The notes: generated by a model not told the origin, from the sequence alone. 10,631 nt of DNA from Rhodocyclaceae bacterium (GCA_017444505.1 JAFSWK010000032.1:1-10631), one strand, 5' to 3'; shown: positions 1 through 7,063, counted from the stretch's first letter. Numbers and translations: made by a program.

Positions 1-246
1 ACTGGCCGTGCCTGCCTCAATGCTGACACTGTGCGCCTGCTCAACGGCACCGGCGCTGCCCGCCCCGGAACTGCACCCATGCCCGCGTCCGCCATCGCAG
101 CTACTCAAACCGCTGCCCCCGCTGCCAGCGATACCGACGTCGCTGGCTGGGCCGATCGAGCCAGACGGCAGTACGACACCTGCCGCGCCCAGCTCGACGC
201 GCTGATTGCATGGCACACGGAGGAAGAAGATGGCCGACGTAATTGA
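1..246 (+). CDS. Rz-like i-spanin, C-terminal part (Mu gp22 position), 5' truncated by window
   Basis: This frame is open from the first base and encodes 81 residues before the TGA at 244-246. The visible part has an Ala/Pro-rich linker and ends with a charged segment containing RRQYDTCRAQLDALIAWH, which resembles the C-terminal part of Rz-like inner-membrane spanins of Mu- and P2-like phages. The N-terminal membrane anchor would lie to the left of the window. Its role would be to join an outer-membrane Rz1 lipoprotein and fuse the two membranes in the last step of lysis. A second proline-rich frame with a lipobox is nested inside it, the classic Rz/Rz1 layout, and this strengthens the call. 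The end overlaps the next gene by 17 bases. Confidence 0.7.
   Translation, partial: TGRACLNADTVRLLNGTGAARPGTAPMPASAIAATQTAAPAASDTDVAGWADRARRQYDTCRAQLDALIAWHTEEEDGRRN
2..205 (+). CDS. Rz1-like o-spanin lipoprotein nested in Rz (start uncertain)
   Basis: In the +1 frame relative to the Rz-like gene, an open frame reaches TAA/TGA-free from the window edge to a stop at 203-205. It reads ...SMLTLCACSTAPALPAP, with an LCAC lipobox at about 23-34 in which the second Cys would be lipidated. It then becomes very proline-rich, as Rz1 lipoproteins are. GTG at 8 or ATG at 20 leaves a short signal peptide, so the true start may be left of the window. The product would sit in the inner leaflet of the outer membrane and pair with the Rz-like spanin during lysis. 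The assignment rests on lipobox, proline content and nesting, not on sequence identity, because Rz1 proteins are poorly conserved. Confidence 0.6.
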   Translation: MAVPASMLTLCACSTAPALPAPELHPCPRPPSQLLKPLPPLPAIPTSLAGPIEPDGSTTPAAPSSTR

Positions 247-460
247 CCGCGCCAGCGAGCGCGAAACGCTGGACAGAGAACTGGCGCTGGCCTGTCAGCG
301 CCAGCAGCGTGCCCATCCTGCGCAATCGCTGTTGCACTGCGAAGCGTGTGGCGGCGAAATTCCCGAAGCGCGCCGGCGCGCGCTCGCTGGCGTGCGCCGC
401 TGCGTGGATTGCCAGCAATCGCACGAGCTGCGGGCGAAGGTAGGTGCGCATGGTCATTGA
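230..460 (+). CDS. DksA/TraR-type C4 zinc-finger protein (Mu gp24 position)
   Basis: This is a 76-residue protein starting at ATG 230, preceded by ACGGAGGA at 217-224, a good ribosome-binding site inside the Rz-like gene. The longer frame from 206 lacks such a site. Four cysteines form a C37-x2-C40-x17-C58-x2-C61 finger, the spacing of the DksA/TraR zinc finger, after a helical, charged N-terminus. DksA/TraR proteins bind the secondary channel of RNA polymerase. Short phage members of this type, lacking the full coiled coil, are common at this place in Mu-like late operons, and their role is not well established. Its end overlaps the next gene by 11 bases. Family membership is confident; an effect on host transcription is inference. 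Confidence 0.8.
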   Translation: MADVIDRASERETLDRELALACQRQQRAHPAQSLLHCEACGGEIPEARRRALAGVRRCVDCQQSHELRAKVGAHGH

Positions 461-740
461 AATTGATTTCTGGAACCTCGTCAGCCTGCTGCTGGGTTTC
501 ATCGGCGTGCTGGCGACGTTTGGCAAAGTGCTGTTGCACCAACTGGATGTGCGCATCAACCAGCAATCAAACCGCATGGACAAACTGGAGCAACAACTGA
601 ACGAAACCGTCGCCCGCCTGCCGCTGGAATATCAGCGCCGCGAAGATGCCATCCGCTTCGAGACCATCCTGAACGCCAAGCTCGATGCGATTGGTATGCG
701 AATCGAACGATTGATTATGGAATGGAAACATGAACCCTGA
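450..740 (+). CDS. DUF2730 family phage protein (Mu gp25-like)
   Basis: Starting at ATG 450 the product has 96 residues; GTG 444 would add two. An AAGG at 437-440 is spaced well for ATG 450. The N-terminus has one hydrophobic segment (about residues 6-25, NLVSLLLGFIGVLATFGKVL) and then a long charged coiled coil. In that coil, the motif with LPLEYQRREDAIRF followed by AKLDAI matches what I recall of the DUF2730 family of Mu-like phages. The likely topology is a membrane-anchored helical rod. Its function in Mu is not known to me. Given its place next to the spanins it may be a lysis accessory, but that is only positional. It overlaps its neighbours by 11 bases on each side. Confidence 0.75.
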   Translation: MVIEIDFWNLVSLLLGFIGVLATFGKVLLHQLDVRINQQSNRMDKLEQQLNETVARLPLEYQRREDAIRFETILNAKLDAIGMRIERLIMEWKHEP

Positions 741-1041
741 CCTGGACAAAGCCCGCCGCGAAAACATGCGCTGGCTGATTTTGCAGGCGCTCTACTCCGC
801 CCAGCCCATTGGCGCCAGCGAGCAAGTCGTGCTCAGCGCCATTGCGCCGATGATTCCGGATGTCACACCGCTGGAATTGCGCCGCAACCTGGACTATCTG
901 GCCGAACGCGGCCTGCTGACGATTGACGGGCGCAACACCATGCCGCAGTGGTTCTGCAAGTTAGACCGCTACGGCATTGACGTCGTCGAATACACCCTTG
1001 CGGTGGAGCCGGGCATCGCCCGGCCCGCAAAGTATTGGTGA
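730..1041 (+). CDS. Mu gp26-like phage protein (VpaChn25_0724 type), winged-helix-like
   Basis: A 103-residue protein whose ATG at 730 overlaps the previous stop by 11 bases. It starts with a helix (residues 8-25, ENMRWLILQALYSA). It continues with a recognition-helix-like stretch around 46-62 (TPLELRRNLDYLAERGL), then LTIDG and a C-terminal strand region, the pattern of a small winged-helix protein. Members of this family occupy the same place, just before the DUF3486 gene, in Mu-like phages. No DNA target or function is established that I know of. The winged-helix reading comes from the pattern of helices, not from a structure. Confidence 0.7.
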   Translation: MNPDLDKARRENMRWLILQALYSAQPIGASEQVVLSAIAPMIPDVTPLELRRNLDYLAERGLLTIDGRNTMPQWFCKLDRYGIDVVEYTLAVEPGIARPAKYW

Positions 1042-1046
1042 GCGCC

Positions 1047-1571
1047 ATGCCGCCGCGTTCAAAAGTCCAGCGCCTGCCCGCCGACGTGAAAGCGTGGCTG
1101 GATGCGGCGCTGGTGGAAAACAATTTCAGCGGCTACGAGCTGCTCAGCGCCGAGCTGGCCAAGCGCGGCTTTTCCATCGGCAAAAGCGGGCTGCACCGCT
1201 ACGGGCAGGCGTTTGAGGAGCGCCTGAAGACGCTGCGCATTGTCACCGAGCAGGCGCGCGCCGTGGTGCAAGCTGCGCCCGATGATGATGGCGCGGTCAA
1301 TGATGCGCTCATGCGCCTGACCCAAGAAAAGATGTTTTCCATCCTGATGGAAATGCAAGTCGACCCCGAATCGGTCGACCTGCCGAAACTCGCCCGCTCC
1401 GTAGCCGAGCTGGGCAAAGCCTCGGTGGCGCAAAAACGCTGGCAGATGGAAGCGCGCCGCCAGGCGCTGCGCGATGCTGCGAACGAGGCCGGAAGCGCGG
1501 CCAAGAACGCGGGTCTGTCCGATGAAATGGTCGCTGCCATTCAGCAGCGGATTCTGGGCATTGCCCCATGA
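1047..1571 (+). CDS. DUF3486 family protein, Mu gp27-like (probable small terminase role)
   Basis: From ATG 1047 the product has 174 residues beginning MPPRSKVQRLPADVKAWLD, a start typical of DUF3486 proteins. Upstream TTG/GTG codons at 1035 and 1038 are possible but unnecessary. The N-terminal third looks like a helix-turn-helix region that ends in FSIGKSGLHRYGQAFEERL. The rest is helical and charged, with a possible oligomerisation segment around 95-150. Being directly upstream of, and overlapping by 4 bases with, the large terminase, it is commonly regarded as the small terminase or DNA-recognition subunit in Mu-like phages. That role is inferred from position and the DNA-binding-like N-terminus. 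Confidence 0.85.
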   Translation: MPPRSKVQRLPADVKAWLDAALVENNFSGYELLSAELAKRGFSIGKSGLHRYGQAFEERLKTLRIVTEQARAVVQAAPDDDGAVNDALMRLTQEKMFSILMEMQVDPESVDLPKLARSVAELGKASVAQKRWQMEARRQALRDAANEAGSAAKNAGLSDEMVAAIQQRILGIAP

Positions 1572-3019
1572 GCGCCGTTTTGCTGCCGTATCAGCAGGCG
1601 TGGATGGCCGACCGCTCGCCGGTGAAGGTGGTCGAAAAATCGCGCCGCATTGGCCTGTCCTGGGCGGAGGCAGCAATGGCCACGCTGGAAGCAGCGCGGC
1701 AAAACAACGGGCAGGATTCGTGGTATCTGGGTTATTCGCAAGACATGGCGCAAGAGTTCATCCGCGATTGTGCCTTCTGGGTGCGGCACTTCCAGTTTGC
1801 CGCCAGCGCCGCTGAGGAAGTGGTGGTGGAAGACGAAGGCAATGACATTCTTGCTTACCGCATCCATTTCGCCTCGGGCAAACGCATCACGGCACTGTCG
1901 AGCAGCCCGCGCAACCTGCGCGGCAAGCAAGGGCGCGTAATCATTGACGAGGCGGCGTTTCACCCTGATCTGGGCGAGCTGCTGAAAGCGGCCTTTGCGT
2001 TGCTGATTTGGGGCGGCACGGTTTCAGTCATCAGCACGCACTTCGGGACAGACAATCCATTCAACGAGCTGGTGCAGGACGTGCGCGAAGGACGCAAACC
2101 GTACAGCCTGCACCGCATCACGTTTGATGATGCGGTCGAGCAAGGATTGTGCCGCCGGATTTTTGAGGGAACGGGGCGACAATGGTCGCCGCAAGCGCAA
2201 GCGCAGTGGGTAGAAGAAATCCGCACCATTTACCGCCCGAACGACGCGGAAGAACTGGACTGCATCCCATCCAACAGTTCCGGCGCATACCTCACCCGGG
2301 CGCTAATTGAAAGCCGCATGACGGCGCAGGCGCCCGTACTGCGCTACACCTGTGCGCAGGGATTTGAACAGCAGCCGGACGCGGTGCGCGAGGCGCACGC
2401 GCAGGAGTTTTTAGAGTTTGCCGTCGATCCCGTGCTGGAAAAACTGCCGCGCTCTGCGCGAGCGAGCGTGGGCATGGACTTTGGGCGCTCAGGCGACTTG
2501 TCCGTGCTGGTTCCCTTGCTGGAAGGTGCGGCGCTCGAGCGCGAAGCGCCCTTTATTCTGGAGATGCGCAACGTGCCGTTTCGCCAGCAAGAGCAGATTG
2601 TGTTCTGGATTTGCGACCGCCTGCCGCGCTTTACGTTTGGTGCATTTGACGCACGCGGCAACGGTCAATATCTGGCAGAAGTGGCGATGCAACGCTATGG
2701 CTCGCATTCGGTCGCACAAGTGATGCTGTCGCAGAACTGGTATCTGGAAAACATGCCGCGCATGAAGGCGGCGCTGGAAGACGGCACACTGAAAAGCCTG
2801 CCCAAAGACCGCGACATTCTGGACGACCTGCGGGCAATTACGGTGCTCAAAGGCATCCCGCGCATCCCCGAAGGCAAGACCAAGAGCGGCGCGCAGCAGC
2901 GGCACGGCGATGCGGCGGTGGCGCTGTGCCTGGCGTGGTTCGCCAGCGCACAAGGCGGCGGCGCGATTGAGTACATGGAAGTGCCACGACGCGAAGTCGG
3001 GCGCATGACAGGTTGGTAG
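1568..3019 (+). CDS. Phage terminase large subunit (Mu gp28-like)
   Basis: A 483-residue packaging motor that pumps DNA into the prohead with ATP and cuts it when the head is full. The ATPase domain shows a variant Walker A (EKSRRIGLSW, residues 23-32), a Walker B with catalytic Glu (RVIIDEAAF, 123-131, D127/E128) and a coupling motif ISTHFG (155-160). The C-terminal RNase H-like nuclease has likely metal-binding acids at D304 (GMDFGRSGD), D361 (FDARGNG) and D448 (HGDAAVA). Length is normal and every motif is present, so the gene looks intact. Its ATG overlaps the preceding stop (ATGA) and lacks a clear ribosome-binding site, which points to translational coupling. The TAG stop lies within the strong ribosome-binding site of the portal gene. 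Confidence 0.93.
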   Translation: MSAVLLPYQQAWMADRSPVKVVEKSRRIGLSWAEAAMATLEAARQNNGQDSWYLGYSQDMAQEFIRDCAFWVRHFQFAASAAEEVVVEDEGNDILAYRIHFASGKRITALSSSPRNLRGKQGRVIIDEAAFHPDLGELLKAAFALLIWGGTVSVISTHFGTDNPFNELVQDVREGRKPYSLHRITFDDAVEQGLCRRIFEGTGRQWSPQAQAQWVEEIRTIYRPNDAEELDCIPSNSSGAYLTRALIESRMTAQAPVLRYTCAQGFEQQPDAVREAHAQEFLEFAVDPVLEKLPRSARASVGMDFGRSGDLSVLVPLLEGAALEREAPFILEMRNVPFRQQEQIVFWICDRLPRFTFGAFDARGNGQYLAEVAMQRYGSHSVAQVMLSQNWYLENMPRMKAALEDGTLKSLPKDRDILDDLRAITVLKGIPRIPEGKTKSGAQQRHGDAAVALCLAWFASAQGGGAIEYMEVPRREVGRMTGW

Positions 3020-3029
3020 GAGGTACAAG

Positions 3030-4631
3030 ATGGGGCGCATTGTCGACCAGCATGGCAATACAGCGATACGCAGCGAATTGCAGTCCGCCCAAACTTCGGA
3101 GCTGGTGAATTTGCACCGCGAAGTAGCAGGCCATCCTTCGCGGGGGCTGACGCCCGCGAAGCTCAACAGCATTCTGGAAAGCGCCGAGCGCGGAGATTTG
3201 CTGGCGCAGCACGAGTTGTTCCGCGACATGGAAGAACGCGACGGCCACGTGTTCTCGGAACTGTCCAAGCGCAAGCGCGCGGTGGTCAAGTTGCCGTGGG
3301 ATGTCGTGCCGCCGCGCAATCCCGACAAGTCGGAAGAGACCGCCGCCGCCTACGTGAAAGAGCTACTGCTCGACATGCCAGACCTGGAAGACCTGATGTT
3401 TGATGCGCTGGATGCCATCGGGCACGGGTTTGCAATGATTGAGTACGAGTGGGCGCGGGTGGGCGCGGACTGGATGCCGGTGCGCTTTAATCACCGCCCG
3501 CAGACGTGGTTTCAGTTCGACCCCGAGACGCGCACCGAGATACGCCTGCGCAGCAAGACGGCGGGCGGCCAGCCGCTGCGTCCGTTTGGCTGGATGACGC
3601 ACATCCACAAGGCGATTTCCGGCTATACGATGCGTTCGGGACTGATGCGGGTGCTGGTCTGGCCGTATCTGTTCAAGCACTTTTCGGTCGGTGACCTGGC
3701 GGAGTTTCTGGACATCTACGGCCTGCCGCTGCGCATCGGCAAATATCCAGTCAATGCCTCAGAGCGAGAGAAGGAGACTCTCTGGAAGGCGGTCGCCGGT
3801 ATCGGCCACAACGCCGCAGGGGTCATCCCGGCGGCCATGGCGGTGGAATTTGCTGAGGCTGCGCGCGGAAGCGAAAAGCCGTTTGAGAGCATGATTGAAT
3901 GGTGCGAGAAAACGCAGTCGCGAGCAATCCTGGGCAGCACGCTGACCAGCACGGCGAGCGCGACCGGCCTTGGCTCCGGCGTGGCGCAAATCCACAACGA
4001 AGTGCGACTGGACATTCGCGACAGCGACTGCAAGCAGTTGGCCGGCACAATCACCCGCGACCTGATTTATCCCCTGCTGGCCATCAACAAGGGCTGGTCG
4101 AATCCGCGCCGCTGTCCTCGCATCGTCTTTGATGGCGCCCAAGGCGAGGATATTGCCACCTATGCCGAAGCGTTGCCCAAATTGGTCGCCATCGGAATGC
4201 AAATCCCCACACAATGGGCGCACGAGCGGCTGCGCATCCCGCAGCCGACTTCATCCGATGAACCCGTGTTGCGCCAGCAGCTCGCCGCACCCGCTGCCGA
4301 TGACGATGCCGGCAAGGCAGCTCACGCGAGCACGGAGGCGGCCAAGGCCGCGCTGTCGCGCAATGATGGGGAGCCGGAGTTTGCCGACCAGACAACGGTG
4401 GAAGCAGCCTTGACGGCACTCGCACCGCAGTTTCAGGCACAGACGCAGGAATGGTTGAAACCGGCGCTGGAGGCGCTGCGCCGCGCCAGTTCGCCGGAGG
4501 ATGCGCTGACGCTGTTGGTCAGCGAACACCCGCTGACCGATGACGAAGTATTGACCGAGGCGCTGGCGCGGGTGCTGTTCATCTCGGAACTAATCGGCGC
4601 GAATGGCGCGCGGCGGGAGTTGCGGGAATGA
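3030..4631 (+). CDS. DUF935 family portal protein (Mu gp29-like)
   Basis: A 533-residue protein beginning MGRIVDQHGN, the usual opening of DUF935 portals. Twelve copies of such a protein form the ring at one head vertex through which DNA enters and leaves, and which docks terminase and later the tail. The middle includes MFDALDAIGHGFAMIEYEW, RFNHRPQTWFQFDPET and FSVGDLAEFLDIYGLPLRIGKY, well-conserved portal blocks. The last 80 residues are a helical, acidic tail typical of the family. The start is fixed by TAGGAGGT at 3017-3024, six bases before the ATG and the best ribosome-binding site in the segment. It overlaps the next gene by 4 bases. Length is close to that of Mu gp29, and I see no damage. 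Confidence 0.92.
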   Translation: MGRIVDQHGNTAIRSELQSAQTSELVNLHREVAGHPSRGLTPAKLNSILESAERGDLLAQHELFRDMEERDGHVFSELSKRKRAVVKLPWDVVPPRNPDKSEETAAAYVKELLLDMPDLEDLMFDALDAIGHGFAMIEYEWARVGADWMPVRFNHRPQTWFQFDPETRTEIRLRSKTAGGQPLRPFGWMTHIHKAISGYTMRSGLMRVLVWPYLFKHFSVGDLAEFLDIYGLPLRIGKYPVNASEREKETLWKAVAGIGHNAAGVIPAAMAVEFAEAARGSEKPFESMIEWCEKTQSRAILGSTLTSTASATGLGSGVAQIHNEVRLDIRDSDCKQLAGTITRDLIYPLLAINKGWSNPRRCPRIVFDGAQGEDIATYAEALPKLVAIGMQIPTQWAHERLRIPQPTSSDEPVLRQQLAAPAADDDAGKAAHASTEAAKAALSRNDGEPEFADQTTVEAALTALAPQFQAQTQEWLKPALEALRRASSPEDALTLLVSEHPLTDDEVLTEALARVLFISELIGANGARRELRE

Positions 4632-5413
4632 CGGATAGCAGATTGCTGGCGATATTCAATGCCCCGCCCGAGCAGGCGGTGGAGTATTTGCGTTCCAAAG
4701 GGCTGCAAGTCAGCAATTCATGGCGCGAGCTGTGGCAAAGCGCCCACCGTCGCGCCTTCACCGTGGCGCGCACGGCAGGCTTTGACGTGCTGGCAGACAT
4801 CCGCGAGGCGCTGCTGGAATCCATGAGCAACAACGAGAGCTACCAGCAATTCACCGATAAGCTGACGCCGGTTTTGCAAGCCAAAGGCTGGTGGGGCAAA
4901 GCGATTGACCCCGAAACAGGGAAAATCACGACCTATCCTGGCACAAGCCGTGCGATTGAATATGGCAGCCCGCGCCGCCTCAAACTGATTTATGAGCAGA
5001 ACGCGCAAACCGCGTTGATGGCGGGACGCTGGCGTGAGCTGAAGGCGGCAACGCTGACCCACCCGTATTGGCGGTATGTGGCGGTAATGGACAACCGCAC
5101 CCGCCCGGCGCACAGCGTAATGCACGGGCGCGTGTTCCGTCACGATGATGCAGTATGGGAAGCGGCGTACCCGCCCAACGGCTGGCGGTGCCGATGCCGC
5201 GCCCAGCCGTTGAGCGCCAGCGCGGTGCAGCGTAATGGTTATATGGTGGAAAGCGCCGAAGGCTACGTGGCAGAGGTGAATGTGCCGCAGCGGGACGGGT
5301 CGTCCATTTCCGTCAAAAGCATCACTCTGCCGGGAATGACGCGCCCGTTTCAACCCGACGCGGGCTGGGACTACAACCCCGCAGCGGATTACCACGCAGG
5401 AGATGCGCCGTGA
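4628..5413 (+). CDS. MuF-type phage head morphogenesis protein (Mu gp30 / gpF-like)
   Basis: A 261-residue minor head protein of the MuF / SPP1 gp7 family, which associates with the portal and is packaged in the head. The diagnostic C-terminal block is complete: HPYWRYVAVMDNRTRPAH from residue 145, MHGRVFR, then PPNGWRCRCR with C188 and C190, followed by the LS that usually follows it. The N-terminal half is helical (about 20-80, with LADIREALLESMSNNESYQQF). It is clearly shorter than Mu gpF as I remember it, but short forms are frequent in Mu-like phages of beta- and gammaproteobacteria. ATG 4628 overlaps the portal stop (ATGA) and has no independent ribosome-binding site. Its own TGA overlaps the GTG of the next gene. 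Confidence 0.9.
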   Translation: MTDSRLLAIFNAPPEQAVEYLRSKGLQVSNSWRELWQSAHRRAFTVARTAGFDVLADIREALLESMSNNESYQQFTDKLTPVLQAKGWWGKAIDPETGKITTYPGTSRAIEYGSPRRLKLIYEQNAQTALMAGRWRELKAATLTHPYWRYVAVMDNRTRPAHSVMHGRVFRHDDAVWEAAYPPNGWRCRCRAQPLSASAVQRNGYMVESAEGYVAEVNVPQRDGSSISVKSITLPGMTRPFQPDAGWDYNPAADYHAGDAP

Positions 5414-5895
5414 TTACGCTGACCGTAGAGATTGTTGACAAGGCCGTTCGTGCAAAATTGGCGGAAATCAAGCGCCGTCTTGTTAATCCTCGCCCCCTAA
5501 TGGCAGGGATTGCAGCGGAAATGCTCTCGCTCACAGAGTCGGCCTTTGAACGTGAAGGCGTAGTCGGTGGCTCACGCTGGAAACCCCTGGCGCTCTCCAC
5601 CACTGCCCAGCGTGAGAGAAAGGGGCAGTGGCCGGGCAAGAAGCTGCAACGTTCCCCGGCGGGACTCGCTGCAAGCGTTCAGCCATTTCACAGCGGCCAC
5701 CAGGCTGGTCTCACCGTCTCCCAGCCCTACGCCGCCATCCACCAGTTCGGCGGCAAGGCGGGACGAGGGCGGAAGGTGATAATCCCTGCACGCCCGTACT
5801 TGCCCGTACAAGGTTCAAGCAACAGAGCAGACCTCACCCCCACCGCCCGCGACTCAATCCAGCGGATGCTTGCTGATTTTGTATCTGGTACCTGA
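5410..5895 (+). CDS. Phage virion morphogenesis protein, Mu gpG-like (gp31)
   Basis: A 161-residue protein starting at GTG 5410, which overlaps the MuF stop as GTGA. Features of the virion morphogenesis family (Mu gpG) are visible: MITLTVEIVD at the start, FEREGVVGGSRWKPLA near residues 48-63, and the C-terminal block YAAIHQFGGKAGRGRKVIIPARPYLP around 102-127. The protein is needed for head-tail assembly in Mu, though its exact location in the virion has been debated. Length is close to that of Mu gpG and the gene looks complete. It is the last phage gene here; in Mu the protease/scaffold gene I would follow. Instead a low-complexity tract and a host-type gene come next. Confidence 0.88.
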   Translation: MITLTVEIVDKAVRAKLAEIKRRLVNPRPLMAGIAAEMLSLTESAFEREGVVGGSRWKPLALSTTAQRERKGQWPGKKLQRSPAGLAASVQPFHSGHQAGLTVSQPYAAIHQFGGKAGRGRKVIIPARPYLPVQGSSNRADLTPTARDSIQRMLADFVSGT

Positions 5896-5999
5896 GCGTG
5901 TTTCGATATTTGCAAAGCATTTTCACCCCCCTTCCCACATCTTCCCTTTTCTTTCCCCTTCTTCCCGCATTTATCGCATTTTCCCCCTACCATTTATCA
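5896..5999 (+). repeat. Pyrimidine-rich tract with short direct repeats; candidate Mu-like right end
   Basis: Non-coding, strongly C/T-rich on the + strand. CATTTATC occurs at 5968-5975 and 5991-5998 (23 bases apart), GCATTTTC at 5917-5924 and 5976-5983, and CTTCCC at 5931, 5941 and 5961. The tract ends in CA at 5998-5999, where serpin homology on the other strand stops. Read inward from the end it begins TGATAAATGG and contains CGATAAATGCG. The latter matches, as I recall it, 11 bases of a MuA-binding site in the right end of phage Mu. Repeats about 22 bases apart are what a transposase-binding array would look like. Low complexity alone could also produce these matches, so the call is tentative. 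Confidence 0.45.
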
Positions 6000-7056
6000 A
6001 CGGTTCGGACATCATCGGCACCAGGGCAGGGCTGTTTGCGCTGACAAAACCGGCGCGCTGCAAGGCGGTTGCCATGTCTTGTACGGTGGTCTCGCAGGTG
6101 AATTTCGGCAAGTGCAGTTCCACTGGTGTGGGTTCAAGAAGGCGCTCAATTTCATCCTGGTCGTAGCCGTCTTGGTGAAGCTGATGGAGCCGTGCAAACC
6201 ACTCGTCATTATCGTCATCATTGGCAGATGTTCGCTTAAACTCCCGCAGGGCATCGATGGCGCTGCCGTTTTCGAGGATTTGCGCCAGCGAAAGCCCCTC
6301 GGCGGGCAGCAGCATTACCATCATCGCGCCGTGCGAGAGCGGATAGCCCACCAGCGTGCCCAGCTCGGTATCGGCAAAGGGCAATTCGAGTTCGTGGCTG
6401 ACCATGAAGTCCGCATCCATCGCGTTGCCATCGCAATAAAAAGGCTTGCGCTCGGTCGCGCCTTTGGGGAATTTTTCTTTCCAGGCATCTTTCAGATACA
6501 GCGCGCTGGCAACGCAGGCCAGGGTGAGCGGGCTGAGGGCAATTTTGGGCGCGAGCAGCCCTTCGGTTTGTTCTGAAATCCGGCGCGTAATTTCGGCACC
6601 GGCTGCGGGCGCGCGCAAATCCGCGCGCGTGACAGGCACCGCTTGCTGCGCGCACGCATCCAGAAACGCGCCCGCAGGCTTCGCGTGTTCGTCCAGCCAC
6701 ACGCCCGAGGCAAGCCGCGCCAGATAGTCTTCGTATGCCCACTTCTTTTCGCGTGCCAGCCCAAGCCAGTCGCCGCTCTCCGTGTGTTTTCCCAGCAGGG
6801 CGTCCAGCTCTGCCGCAGTCGCGCCGCTGGCGCCCAGCCGGATGAGCCGCAGCGCCTCATGGATGCAGGCCGGAGAATAGACCGCATTTTCCGTGCCGTT
6901 GAGGATGGATGCGGCGGTTTTTCGGGCAATCTGCCACGCCCCCGATGCTTGTGATACAGATTTTTCCGCCTGCGCGGACGGGGCGTGCTCCGCACCGCGC
7001 CGCTGCGCTGCGCGGGAAACCGCGTCGCCCTGCGTGTTTTGTGTTTTGCGTGTCAT
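5971..7056 (-). CDS. Serpin family protein, C-terminally truncated (no reactive-centre loop)
   Basis: The start at 7056 is chosen because CTCCTT at 7064-7069 gives an AAGGAG site 7 bases upstream; the product has 361 residues. Serpin blocks are plain: NAVYSPACIHEALRLIRLGASG, then ASALYLKDAWKEKF (strand 3A/helix region), MMVMLLPAEG, and ELHLPKFTCET followed by a short helix. No signal peptide is visible, so the product would be cytoplasmic. Serpins trap serine or cysteine proteases with a mobile loop near the C-terminus. Here homology ends at MMSEP, just before the strand, reactive loop and final strands (roughly 60-70 residues) that should follow. The last residues, LINGRGKMR, come from the adjoining low-complexity tract. 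It is therefore probably a broken gene that cannot inhibit a protease by the usual mechanism. An unusual acidic stretch lies at residues 277-310. Confidence 0.8.
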   Translation of the reverse strand: MTRKTQNTQGDAVSRAAQRRGAEHAPSAQAEKSVSQASGAWQIARKTAASILNGTENAVYSPACIHEALRLIRLGASGATAAELDALLGKHTESGDWLGLAREKKWAYEDYLARLASGVWLDEHAKPAGAFLDACAQQAVPVTRADLRAPAAGAEITRRISEQTEGLLAPKIALSPLTLACVASALYLKDAWKEKFPKGATERKPFYCDGNAMDADFMVSHELELPFADTELGTLVGYPLSHGAMMVMLLPAEGLSLAQILENGSAIDALREFKRTSANDDDNDEWFARLHQLHQDGYDQDEIERLLEPTPVELHLPKFTCETTVQDMATALQRAGFVSANSPALVPMMSEPLINGRGKMR

Positions 7057-7063
7057 GTTCCTT

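Larger units (their letters stand above)
1..5999 (+). mobile_element. Mu-like prophage, late-gene segment (partial, probably internally deleted)
   Basis: Nine consecutive + strand genes follow the gene order of phage Mu from the spanins (gp22/23) to gpG (gp31). They overlap by a few bases or are separated by about 10 bases or less, as in a single late transcript. The left part of the element lies outside the window. On the right, the series stops after gpG: the protease/scaffold (I), major capsid (T), tail and tail-fibre genes that normally follow are absent, and a host-type serpin gene begins within 80 bases. The boundary is placed at the CA of 5998-5999 because Mu-family elements end in TG...CA and serpin homology stops there. 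Gene identities are secure; the exact right boundary is inferred. As it stands the element cannot make a virion from this segment alone. Confidence 0.8.

Noticed and set aside
2489..3328. Long minus-strand frame opposite the terminase and portal genes
   Set aside because: It is a shadow of two convincing + strand genes in GC-rich DNA, with no recognisable domain, and spans the junction between them.
5896..5970. Frameshift that would restore the serpin C-terminus
   Set aside because: Reading the other two minus-strand frames beyond 6000 gives only Lys/Gly/Glu-rich low-complexity sequence, with no HKA-x-VEV strand, hinge or loop, so the missing part is absent and not shifted.
5727..5993. A minus-strand frame with CxxC-like KCDKCGKKGKEKGRC that resembles a zinc finger
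   Set aside because: It is the purine-rich complement of the low-complexity tract joined to the antisense of gpG; the cysteines come from GGGAAGATG-type repeats, and the rest has no coding character.
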